64,000 nt of DNA, from positions 310,001 to 374,000 of the forward strand of contig NZ_CP016477.1 of the NCBI RefSeq assembly GCF_001693275.1, written 5' to 3'. Shown here one piece after another: positions 48,259-55,827 of this stretch (the stretch's first letter is position 1; every line of letters starts with the position of its first letter). The translations under genes and the position numbers were made by a program. A model generated the notes under the pieces. It was not told the origin of the DNA, ran no database searches, and was given only the letters and a program-made list of their open reading frames with translations. This DNA comes from Picosynechococcus sp. PCC 7117 (GTDB taxonomy: Bacteria > Cyanobacteriota > Cyanobacteriia > Cyanobacteriales > MRBY01).

Positions 48259-48642
48259 ATGGGGCGATCGCTCAAAAAAGGGACGGGTTGGCGGTTAGGC
48301 TGGGATCCTGACCCCACCCGGACTTTCCAGGGCTTGGTTGGAGCCGATGATTGGGCTGTGGAATTAACCGCAGCAGAATTTGAAGATTTTTGTCGCTTGT
48401 TGGTGCAGTTAGCCGATACGGTCGAAAGTATTGCCTCGGAATTGATGCCAGAGGAACGGATTGCCATCGAAGCAGAAAGTGATTTGGTCTGGCTAGAGAT
48501 TGAAGGATTTCCAGCCTGTTATAGCCTGCGTTTGTTAGTCCTCACCCAACGGAACATTGAGGGAAATTGGCAACCGGAAGCTGTGCAGCAGTTGGTGCAA
48601 TTAAGTCATGTTTTTCATAAAAGTCACGAACTTCCCCTTTAA
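48259..48642 (+). CDS. DUF1818 family protein
   Basis: 127 residues, common in cyanobacteria and some plastids. The blocks GRSLKKGTGWRLGWDPDP and FQGLVGADDWAVELTAAEFEDFCRLLVQL fit the family. No function is established. It starts directly after the malQ stop, so it is co-transcribed, and it marks the end of the core genes before the accessory stretch. Confidence 0.85.
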   Translation: MGRSLKKGTGWRLGWDPDPTRTFQGLVGADDWAVELTAAEFEDFCRLLVQLADTVESIASELMPEERIAIEAESDLVWLEIEGFPACYSLRLLVLTQRNIEGNWQPEAVQQLVQLSHVFHKSHELPL

Positions 48643-48719
48643 TACTCCCGAAGAAAGGAGTCAGAAGATTATCGGAGGTGGCGATCGCCCTGCAACCTCC
48701 TAGAAATTCAAAAAAAATG

Positions 48720-48733
48720 TAACATTTATGTTA
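48720..48733. promoter_or_regulatory. Palindrome, putative operator of the higBA pair
   Basis: TAACAT-TT-ATGTTA is a perfect inverted repeat ending ten bases before the higB ATG. HigA-type antitoxins repress their own operons through such sites, so this is the natural candidate; binding is inference. Confidence 0.5.
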
Positions 48734-48743
48734 TGTTGAGGCT

Positions 48744-49071
48744 ATGTCCTGGAGCGTTGAATACCCTTACCCTGATGTTGAGAAGTTCATCCTTGAACTC
48801 CCACCGAGTTTGGCGGCTAAGTATTTTCGTCTCACGGATCTAATGCTAGAGTTTGGTTCCCATCTCGGTATGCCCCATACCCGACCCTATGTCAGATGGC
48901 TTATTTGAACTTCGCATTAAAGGTAGAGAAGGGATTGCACGAGTGTTTTACTGCACGCTAGTAGGGAAACGGATCGTTATGCTGCATGGCTTTGTGAAAA
49001 AATCTCAGAAAACACCAGCGAAGGAACTCAGAATTGCCAAACGTCGTATGTTGGAGGTCAAGAATAAATGA
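48744..49071 (+). pseudogene. higB: HigB-family (Gp49/RelE fold) toxin, frameshifted
   Basis: The ATG at 48744 opens SWSVEYPYPDVEKFILELPPSLAAKYFRLTDLMLEFGSHLGMPHTRP, then the frame runs into TGA at 48906. In the +1 frame the protein continues as MSDGLFELRIKGREGIARVFYCTLVGKRIVMLHGFVKKSQKTPAKELRIAKRR. Together they give the classic HigB order (PHxRxMSDGLFELR ... GFVKKSQKTP). One extra C in the CCC at 48885-48887 explains the break. The toxin is probably dead; a sequencing error or frameshift suppression are alternatives. Confidence 0.85.
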
Positions 49072-49364
49072 ATCATACTGAACTGAAAAAAAAGGCATTA
49101 GCTAATCCTGAAACGCGTATTATGTACGACGACATGGAAGCTGAATTTTCATTGTTGAGACAAATGCTCAAAGCAAGGCAAGAAGCTGGTCTTTCTCAAG
49201 CGGAGGTTGCTGCTCGCATGGGAACTAAAGCCCCCGCTATCACACGGTTAGAATCATCTCTTAGTAATGGCAAGCATTCACCTTCTTTGGCAACCCTACG
49301 CCGTTATGCTCAGGCTGTAGGTTGTGAGCTTCAGGTAACATTAATTAAGTCTGAAAATATTTAG
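49068..49364 (+). CDS. higA: HigA-type XRE antitoxin
   Basis: 98 residues. A helix-turn-helix of the XRE type is in RQEAGLSQAEVAARMGTKAPAITRLESSLSNGKHSPSLATLRRYAQAVG. Its ATG overlaps the higB stop (ATGA), the usual translational coupling of higBA. The gene is intact although the toxin is broken, so it may now act only as a repressor. Confidence 0.9.
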   Translation: MNHTELKKKALANPETRIMYDDMEAEFSLLRQMLKARQEAGLSQAEVAARMGTKAPAITRLESSLSNGKHSPSLATLRRYAQAVGCELQVTLIKSENI

Positions 49365-49444
49365 AACTTTACATAGTTTTTCTAACGAAATTCTAAGCGA
49401 TCACCCTGAAACCCACTAACCGTCTAAGAATTTTATAATTCCGC

Positions 49445-49450
49445 TATAAT
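49445..49450 (+). promoter_or_regulatory. Putative -10 box of the second toxin-antitoxin pair
   Basis: TATAAT lies 27 bases before the antitoxin ATG at 49477 in an AT-rich stretch. No clear -35 was seen. Confidence 0.35.
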
Positions 49451-49476
49451 CTGATTAGAAAACAACGGCTTTTTTT

Positions 49477-49695
49477 ATGACTGAACTTCTAGAACAAGCA
49501 ATTAAACATCTGCAATCTTTGGATACAGAAAAGCAAGATGCGATCGCCACTTTGATTATGGAAGAGCTTGAGGATGAAGCCAAATGGGATACTGCTTTTG
49601 CTCAATCCCAAGAACTTCTAGCAGATTTAGCAGCTGAGGCGATCGCTGAATATAAGGCAGGCCAAACTCAAGCACTAAAATTTGAAGAATTGTGA
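49477..49695 (+). CDS. Antitoxin partner of a RelE/ParE-type toxin
   Basis: 72 residues, acidic and helical (IKHLQSLDTEKQDAIATLIMEELEDEAKWD; AEAIAEYKAGQTQALKFEEL). Length, charge and the position just before a RelE/ParE-like gene mark it as an antitoxin. It lacks an obvious helix-turn-helix. Its stop overlaps the toxin start by four bases. Confidence 0.8.
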   Translation: MTELLEQAIKHLQSLDTEKQDAIATLIMEELEDEAKWDTAFAQSQELLADLAAEAIAEYKAGQTQALKFEEL

Positions 49696-49961
49696 AGTCA
49701 AGAACAACAGCTAAATTTCGTAAGGCGCTCGCAAACTTACCTAATGCTGTTCAAAAACAAGCACGTCACGCATATCGTCAATTTCAAGAGGATCCAGCCC
49801 ATCCCAGTTTGCGGTTTAAACAGGTTCACCCCAAGTTACCAATCTACTCAGCTCGCATCAGTAAAAACTACAGAGCAGTTGGCCAACAAGATGGCGACAC
49901 AATAATTTGGTTTTGGATTGGTTCCCACGCAGAATATGACAAACTCCTATCACAAATTTAG
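49692..49961 (+). CDS. RelE/ParE superfamily toxin
   Basis: 89 residues, basic. The layout FRKALANLPNAVQKQARHAYRQFQEDPAHPSLRFKQVHPKLPIYSARISKNYRAVGQQDGDTIIWFWIGSHAEYDKLL is the short RelE/ParE fold with the conserved YRAVG and HxxYDKLL ending. GTG start overlapping the antitoxin stop. It appears complete, so this pair may be functional. Target (mRNA at the ribosome or gyrase) is not known. Confidence 0.85.
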   Translation: MKSRTTAKFRKALANLPNAVQKQARHAYRQFQEDPAHPSLRFKQVHPKLPIYSARISKNYRAVGQQDGDTIIWFWIGSHAEYDKLLSQI

Positions 49962-50006
49962 TTGTCATAATATTTTTTATTCGGACTACCTTATAAATTA
50001 ATCAGC

Positions 50007-50936
50007 ATGATCATCAAAGAAAAAGATCCCATTGATGCAAACATAGAGCAGTTAAAAACGATCATCAATTTACCTAATTTATCCGAAGCAAAAGTTTTGC
50101 AGGCAAAAACAGAGCTAAAGAGACTCACCTCTGGTAATCAAGGAGAAAAGGATTCTGCTTATTTTATTGACTTTTATTATAAAAATTCACCAAACTGGGC
50201 GATTATTCACGATCTTAGAATTGAACATAATGGATTAGTTGCTCAAATTGACCATATCTTAATCAATAGATTTCTTGATTTTTATATCTTAGAAACCAAA
50301 CATTATGTCCGTGGTATCAAAATCACAGAACATGGCGAATTTTTAGTTTCATTCCAGAAAAGCTACAGGGCAATAGAGTCTCCCATTGAGCAAAATAAAA
50401 GACACATCAAAGTTTTAAAGAACCTTCTCCAGGGTGAAGAAATACTACCTAAAAGATTAGGAATACCATTACAACCCCATTTTCTTGCTTATGTTTTAGT
50501 TTCGCCAAAGTCCCGTGTAATTCGTCCCAAGACAAAAGATTTTAAAACAGATGCTGTCATTAAGTCAGACGAATTTTATAAACAAACACGAGACAATCTC
50601 AATAATGAAAGTATATTGACAACTCTTGGTTCAATCACAAAAATAATTTCATCCGAATCATTGCAGCAAATAGCGAAAAACCTAGTCAGTTATCATCGAC
50701 CTTCTCAGTTTGATTACTATAAAAAATTTTCTATTTCTAGAGAAAGAGACAATCGGCACCCCGTTTCAATAGAACAGACAAAGAAAACAAAATACTATTG
50801 CTATTGCTGTAAGCAACCTATTTCCAAAAAAGTCGCAATGTTTTGTTTTAATAATAAAATTCGCTTTGACGGAAAAGCATACTGTTTCGATTGCCAAAAG
50901 CAATTCCCCTTAAATTCGCCTCAACAAAAGGGTTAG
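50007..50936 (+). CDS. NERD-domain nuclease-like protein with a C-terminal Cys cluster
   Basis: 309 residues. A nuclease-related domain occupies about residues 43-150: E47 in GNQGEKDS, D82 in AQIDHILI, and E96-T-K98 in LETKHY form the E/D-ExK catalytic pattern of restriction-endonuclease-like folds. A helical middle follows. The C-terminal 45 residues carry five or six Cys (YCYCCKQ ... MFCF ... YCFDCQ), a likely zinc ribbon as in topoisomerase-type tails. The gene is much more AT-rich than its neighbours, a sign of transfer. Its end overlaps the rhomboid gene by 27 bp. Confidence 0.8.
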   Translation: MIIKEKDPIDANIEQLKTIINLPNLSEAKVLQAKTELKRLTSGNQGEKDSAYFIDFYYKNSPNWAIIHDLRIEHNGLVAQIDHILINRFLDFYILETKHYVRGIKITEHGEFLVSFQKSYRAIESPIEQNKRHIKVLKNLLQGEEILPKRLGIPLQPHFLAYVLVSPKSRVIRPKTKDFKTDAVIKSDEFYKQTRDNLNNESILTTLGSITKIISSESLQQIAKNLVSYHRPSQFDYYKKFSISRERDNRHPVSIEQTKKTKYYCYCCKQPISKKVAMFCFNNKIRFDGKAYCFDCQKQFPLNSPQQKG

Positions 50937-52562
50937 GGTAACTCCCCAACAGAGGCCCAGTAAATGGCTGTAAAAACTAACATTCGGGGAACTCAGATCC
51001 ACCGCAAACTGGATCACAATAATTAAGCAAATCAAGCGAAATTGTCTGCCTGCAGCTTCGAGGTGAAACCGTCGCCATCCCTGCCACAACACCACGGCGA
51101 TCGCCCCGATCATGCCCATAATCGAGCCAGAAGCCCCGACCCACACCTGGTAGCCATAGCGAATTTCTGTAGTGAGATAGGCCAACCACGCCGGAAATGC
51201 CTCGTAGTCAAAGCCCTGGGCCAACAGCACCAACCCAAACAGCGTTACCGTCGCCCCGAAACCACTGCCTAAATAAACAAGGAGATAACGCGATCGCCCC
51301 AGATGTTTTTCGGCAAAGGGGCCTAGCAACGCCAAGGTTGCCATATTCATTAAGAGATGGGCCAGCCCCACATGGATAAAATTCGCCGTAAACAAGCGCC
51401 ACCATTCCCCCCGCAACACTTGGTTGGGAATGAAACCACCACCCTGGAGAACCGCTTCTGGATTTTCGGGACTGCTAACGGCGATCGCCCCCAGGAATAC
51501 CAGACAGTTGACGGCAACTAAAACAGAATTCACCGAAAGTTGCTTTTGCCCCGCAGGTAGTTGGCCCACGAGGGATTGATAAAGCTGCTCTTGGGTTTCC
51601 TGCCGTACTAGGCGACTAAGGCGGGCCAGATCAGGATAAACGTCTACGAGGAGGAGCGATTGGGCTGGTCGGGGAGGATGTTGGCGGCGCATCTGGACGG
51701 CATTGCGGAAACGTTTATTTGAGTCCTCCTGGAGAGTCTGTAAAATGGCATTTCCTTGGGAGACACTTCCGGCCCCATAGTGGGCGATCGCCAGCCAAAA
51801 ACCCTTGATCTCTTTGGCATAATCCCGGAGAGGGCCTGTTAATAGCCGTTGCACCGTCTTGATTTCGCCACAAAAAGCCGCCGTAAATAGTAATACCAGA
51901 TGCCACTGACGGCGATCGCTCCCCCGCAATAGTTGCGCTTTGGTTTCTGGTTTCAGCACCAGTTGTAAGAGTTCCGACAGTTGACCCGTTTCCCCCAGGG
52001 CGCGGCAATAGTAAACCAAAAGCAAAGGTTCTTGGGGGGTTTGCGCCATTCCCCGGAGCCAAGCCAGCAACCCCATCCAATCAAACCGCATCGCATAATC
52101 CATGGCGATCGCCTGACGGGCTAAAAAACTGGGGTGATCCTGGTATTTCTCTAAAAGATTTAAGCCTGGGGTGAGTTGGCCCCGTTGACTCAAAATTAAA
52201 GCGCGAATGATCTGCGGCTGTTCCCACCAACCATCAAAGGGATGGAGATATCGCAAATACAAAGCCCATTGGTAGGCCCGTTGAAAATCTTGCCGGGACA
52301 AAAGACCTTGGATCTGCCGCAAGCCCAAAGATGGCACGAGGATCAACAGAAACCAAGCGATACCGCCCCACCAAGCAGCCCAAGCCATCGAAATCAGGTT
52401 CATTCCCCAGGTGAGGACGAGGACAAACCCCGCCACCCAGAACCATCCCAGAGGACGGGGTCGTGGCGATCGCCAAATACGGAGCATCAAAACCCCGCAG
52501 GAAAAAGAAACAGCGTAAAACCAAATTAGGGGCCACAAAGCAGATGCCATTACGAAAGCCAT
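50910..52562 (-). CDS. Rhomboid intramembrane serine protease with a long N-terminal helical domain
   Basis: 550 residues. The C-terminal rhomboid core (from about residue 345) has the His/Asn region HVGLAHLLMNMATLALLG, the nucleophile GASGS (WVGASGSIMGMIGAI) and the second His in YSHLLGLCWG. The N-terminal part has two membrane segments and a TPR-like helical stretch (about 90-300). It may recognise substrates or partners. Divergent from the PhnD-like gene, 71 bp apart. Confidence 0.88.
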   Translation of the reverse strand: MAFVMASALWPLIWFYAVSFSCGVLMLRIWRSPRPRPLGWFWVAGFVLVLTWGMNLISMAWAAWWGGIAWFLLILVPSLGLRQIQGLLSRQDFQRAYQWALYLRYLHPFDGWWEQPQIIRALILSQRGQLTPGLNLLEKYQDHPSFLARQAIAMDYAMRFDWMGLLAWLRGMAQTPQEPLLLVYYCRALGETGQLSELLQLVLKPETKAQLLRGSDRRQWHLVLLFTAAFCGEIKTVQRLLTGPLRDYAKEIKGFWLAIAHYGAGSVSQGNAILQTLQEDSNKRFRNAVQMRRQHPPRPAQSLLLVDVYPDLARLSRLVRQETQEQLYQSLVGQLPAGQKQLSVNSVLVAVNCLVFLGAIAVSSPENPEAVLQGGGFIPNQVLRGEWWRLFTANFIHVGLAHLLMNMATLALLGPFAEKHLGRSRYLLVYLGSGFGATVTLFGLVLLAQGFDYEAFPAWLAYLTTEIRYGYQVWVGASGSIMGMIGAIAVVLWQGWRRFHLEAAGRQFRLICLIIVIQFAVDLSSPNVSFYSHLLGLCWGVTLTLLLRRI

Positions 52563-52633
52563 TGGGGGGAAAAAACATTAATTGCTATCTTAAGTTGGGA
52601 ACAAATCTTTTTCTTTCCCTTGAGAAATTACCC

Positions 52634-53563
52634 ATGAAAAAACGGCTCCTGTCTGCCCTCTGTCTGCTTTCCCTCAGTGTCTTTGGCTGTACCGCCCCAT
52701 CGACTACGGATGTTAGTCCCGTTGAAAATGAGACGCCAACAACGGCAGTGCAACCCTTGGTCACGGGGGCGATTCCCGACCAGGATCCTGAAAAATTGCA
52801 GCGACTCTATGGCCTGCTGGCGGATTATCTCAGTGCTGAACTGGGAGTTCCTGTGGAATATAAACCCGTCACCGATTACCTCGCTGCAGTCACAGCCTTT
52901 AAGGTGGGAGATTTAGATTTAGTCTGGTTTGGTGGATTAACGGGTGTCCAAGCGAGATTGCAAGTCCCTGGGGCTGAGGCGATCGCCCAACGGGATATTG
53001 ACGCTGAATTCCACTCGGTACTGATTGCCAATGTGAATAGCGGCCTGGGGGAATTAGCCAGTGACGCCGATTTAACCCAAGTCAAAGGCAAAACCCTCAC
53101 CTTTGGTAGTGAATCCTCTACCTCTGGCCGCTTGATGCCCCAATACTACCTAGAACAGGCCGGAGTCTCTCTTGAAGATTTCCAAGGGGAAGTGGGTTTT
53201 TCGGCCTCCCACGATGCCACCATTCAACTGGTCGAAGCGGGCACCTATGACCTGGGGATGCTCAATGAACAGGTGTGGAACAGTCGCGTCGAAGCTGGGG
53301 AAGTAGATACCAATAGAGTGAACGTGATTTGGCGATCGCCCGCCTACTACGACTATCACTGGGTCATTTCCCCCGACGTGGACGAGCGCTATGGGGAAGG
53401 CTTCCGGGATAAAGTTCAACAGGCTTTGCTCCAACTCGATCCCAACAATCCTGACCACAAAGAAATTCTTGATTTGTTTGGGGCGACCCAGTTTATTCAG
53501 ACCAGCAACGAAAACTATGCTGAAATCGAAGCTGTGGGCCGCCAGATTGGCAAAATCCAATAA
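52634..53563 (+). CDS. PhnD-type phosphonate/phosphite-binding lipoprotein (orphan)
   Basis: About 309 residues. The signal is lipoprotein type (MKKRLLSALCLLSLSVFGC). The body follows the PhnD/PtxB pattern (GAIPDQDPEKLQRLYGLLADYLSAELGVPVEYKP; DLVWFGGLTGVQARL; FGSESSTSGRLMPQYYL). ATG 52634 is set by the signal peptide. No ATPase or permease gene follows, so it must work with a system elsewhere or have another role. Confidence 0.85.
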   Translation: MKKRLLSALCLLSLSVFGCTAPSTTDVSPVENETPTTAVQPLVTGAIPDQDPEKLQRLYGLLADYLSAELGVPVEYKPVTDYLAAVTAFKVGDLDLVWFGGLTGVQARLQVPGAEAIAQRDIDAEFHSVLIANVNSGLGELASDADLTQVKGKTLTFGSESSTSGRLMPQYYLEQAGVSLEDFQGEVGFSASHDATIQLVEAGTYDLGMLNEQVWNSRVEAGEVDTNRVNVIWRSPAYYDYHWVISPDVDERYGEGFRDKVQQALLQLDPNNPDHKEILDLFGATQFIQTSNENYAEIEAVGRQIGKIQ

Positions 53564-53604
53564 ACGAAGGTTTTCTTGAAGGCTAAGAAGTCTCTTGATC
53601 TGCC

Positions 53605-53641
53605 TCCTAAAATCTCCCCCAGACTGGGGGCCGGGGGGCTT
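53605..53641. repeat. Short C/G-run inverted repeat between the PhnD-like gene and gloA
   Basis: TCTCCCCCAGACTGGGGG and then CCGGGGGGCTTTAT, the same type as the repeats at 3868 and 40065. It lies between two convergent genes. Confidence 0.5.
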
Positions 53642-53653
53642 TATCAATCAGCT

Positions 53654-54049
53654 CTAAGCGGCGGCCTTTTTCATTTCGATCAATTCGATCTTGTAGCCAT
53701 TGGGATCTTCGACAAAGGCAATCACCGTGGTGCCGTGCTTCATGGGGCCGGGTTCCCGGGAAATTTTACCGCCCAGCTCGCGGATTTTTTCGCAGGTGCC
53801 ATAGATATCATCCACACCCAGAGCAATGTGACCAAAACCATTGCCGAGGTCATAGCGATCGGTGTCCCAGTTGTAGGTTAGTTCGATCACGGTATTGTCT
53901 TTCTCGTCGCCATAACCGACAAAGGCTAGGGTGAATTTGCCGTCGGGGTAATCCTTTTGGCGCAGGAGTTTCATCCCCAGAACATCACAATAAAATTTGA
54001 GGGATTCTTCTAAATTGCCAACCCGAATCATGGTGTGAAGCATTTTCAT
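53654..54049 (-). CDS. gloA: Lactoylglutathione lyase (glyoxalase I)
   Basis: 131 residues. The metal-binding pattern of glyoxalase I is visible: H in [15 protein letters not shown] in [13 protein letters not shown] in [13 protein letters not shown], and E in [12 protein letters not shown]. It detoxifies methylglyoxal. The length is typical of bacterial Ni-type enzymes. It lies 43 bp past the broken GluR0-like gene on the same strand. Confidence 0.93.
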   Translation of the reverse strand: MKMLHTMIRVGNLEESLKFYCDVLGMKLLRQKDYPDGKFTLAFVGYGDEKDNTVIELTYNWDTDRYDLGNGFGHIALGVDDIYGTCEKIRELGGKISREPGPMKHGTTVIAFVEDPNGYKIELIEMKKAAA

Positions 54050-54091
54050 AGGGGCTGTTTTTCTCCGTTGGTAACAAACTATTTCTAGTGT

Positions 54092-55269
54092 CTATTCTAA
54101 ATTGAGTTTCCCTTGGAGCCAGTCTTGGGCAGTGCGGACGAGGGTACCGTCTTCTTCAAGGGCCACGATACTCACATCGAGGGGCAGGGCTAGGGGACTA
54201 TCGTAAGGTAAAACAAAACCCAAATTTTCGGTATTTAGGTTAAAGTCAGCAACCCGCAAGGGTAAGTCAGGATTCTGACTGAGGTAATACTCCAGGGTTG
54301 GCCGATCAAAAATTACACCGTCTGCTTTATCGGCTTCCATTAAGGCGATCGCCTCTTCTAAGCTAGGGCGTTGCACAACTTTGGCACGATATTCGGCAGC
54401 AAAAGCTTCCCCTGTGTGCCTTGGACAACGGCCATGCGGGTGCCGCGTAAATCTCCAGGGTCACGGATTGCATCCTCTGGCAATTTAGCGAGGGCAAGGG
54501 TAAAAGCCGAGGCCAATCCCCCGATTAAAGAAGAAACCGCAATCAAAGAGATCAACATCCAAACTCCGGCGATAAACCGTCCCCAAGGGGTTTTGGGCGA
54601 GCGATCGCCATAGCCCACCGTCGTCAGAGTCACCAGGGCAAACCACATCCCATTGCCCACGCCGCGCAGATACTGGTTGGGGAACTCTTCTGGATTATGG
54701 CGTCTCTCCACGAGCCACATGCCGTTACCCACTAGAAATAAACACACTAGCAAAACCCCCACCGATGAGAGGGCTGTGCGCGTGAAAAAAGGCCGCACCC
54801 GTTCCCAAATGGGGGGCGACTCTTCGGGCAGCAAAACCCCTAATCCAGAAATGAAAAAAGGCTGGGTGAAATCAACTGCTTCTAAACGCTCGGCGGTAAT
54901 ACTAAACGGCCCCACCAGGAGGTCTAATTCCCCGGTGGCCACGGCATCCAGGGCCGCTTGTGTTTCCGTTTGCAGAATCAACTCATATTCCCAGCCATTC
55001 ACAAAGGCGATAGTTTCCCAGATATCCGGCACAATCCCTTGAAAGTCACCGTTGACCGACTCCACTAAAAAAGGAGGGGTGCCGCCAATGCCAACCTGGA
55101 GAATTTCTGCCGCTTCATCGTCTGGCAAATTATCAGGACTTTGGGCCAATCCGACTTGGATCTGTGCTTCGGCCAAGATGGATAAGCCAATTAAGCCAAG
55201 AATTTGTAGGCCCTTCTGCCTAAGTTCCCTGATCGAAAAAAAATCACCTACTTTTTTTACATTAACCAT
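54092..55269 (-). pseudogene. GluR0-like ionotropic glutamate-receptor K+ channel, frameshifted
   Basis: Order: N-terminal hydrophobic segment, first ligand-binding half (ILQVGIGGTPPFLVES ... FQGIVPDIWETIAFVNGWEYELI), a membrane helix, pore loop TLTTVGYGDRSP with a potassium filter, another helix, and the second ligand-binding half. In that second half (RMAVVQGTQG) the frame switches: the open frame ends as KLLLPNIVPKL, while the -1 frame gives EAFAAEYRAKVVQRPSLEEAIALMEADKADGVIFD. Loss of one G in the run at 54409-54412 accounts for it. The architecture matches Synechocystis GluR0. As read, no complete channel would form. Confidence 0.85.
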
Positions 55270-55827
55270 TCCTAAGATTATTCAAATAACGACAGTGCCA
55301 TTGTAGTCACTAGCAATATTCTATTGGTGAGCTGATTTTTAGACACAAGTGAAGCACTTCGTAAAATCAATCTCTGTTTAAAACCTGATTTTCTCGCCTG
55401 TAGATTGACGACAGCAGTTGCATATTCTGTAACGATGGCCTTTACTTCCCCTGGCTTGTTTACAATAAAGCTAATGTTTCTTCCCACACATCATTAAATG
55501 CTCAAGCTGGTTGTTGAGATCACCAAAACTTGAGTACTGCCAAGGCTTACAGATTTATTTTCTGGAGCCTTTTTTATATTTAAAAATGATTGAACGCCAT
55601 CTCTGAGGCAACGACATGCTGCATTTCTAAGGTGATATGCACTGATTTTCAGCAATGGGAAATGCTAGAAATCAAAAAATAAGTACTGACATCATTGTTT
55701 AATTTTCTTTGAAAGCAATTTCAAAAAACAACACAGTCAGTAAAATCAGTTTATTTTGGGTTAGCTGCCGATGAATCATCCAACTTACAAGAGATTTAGA
55801 ATCTTTTTGGGGACAGAACATCAGCAT
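55270..55827. other. 558-bp gap upstream of the GluR0-like gene
   Basis: AT-rich. It should carry the promoter of the channel gene and the end of the PBP1C transcript. A 69-codon minus-strand frame at 55278-55487 has no recognisable protein features. I see no clear hairpin or repeat. Confidence 0.4.

Noticed and set aside
55278-55487. A 69-codon minus-strand frame in the gap upstream of the GluR0-like gene
   Set aside because: No family features, no ribosome site and odd composition. I could not link it to a transposase either.
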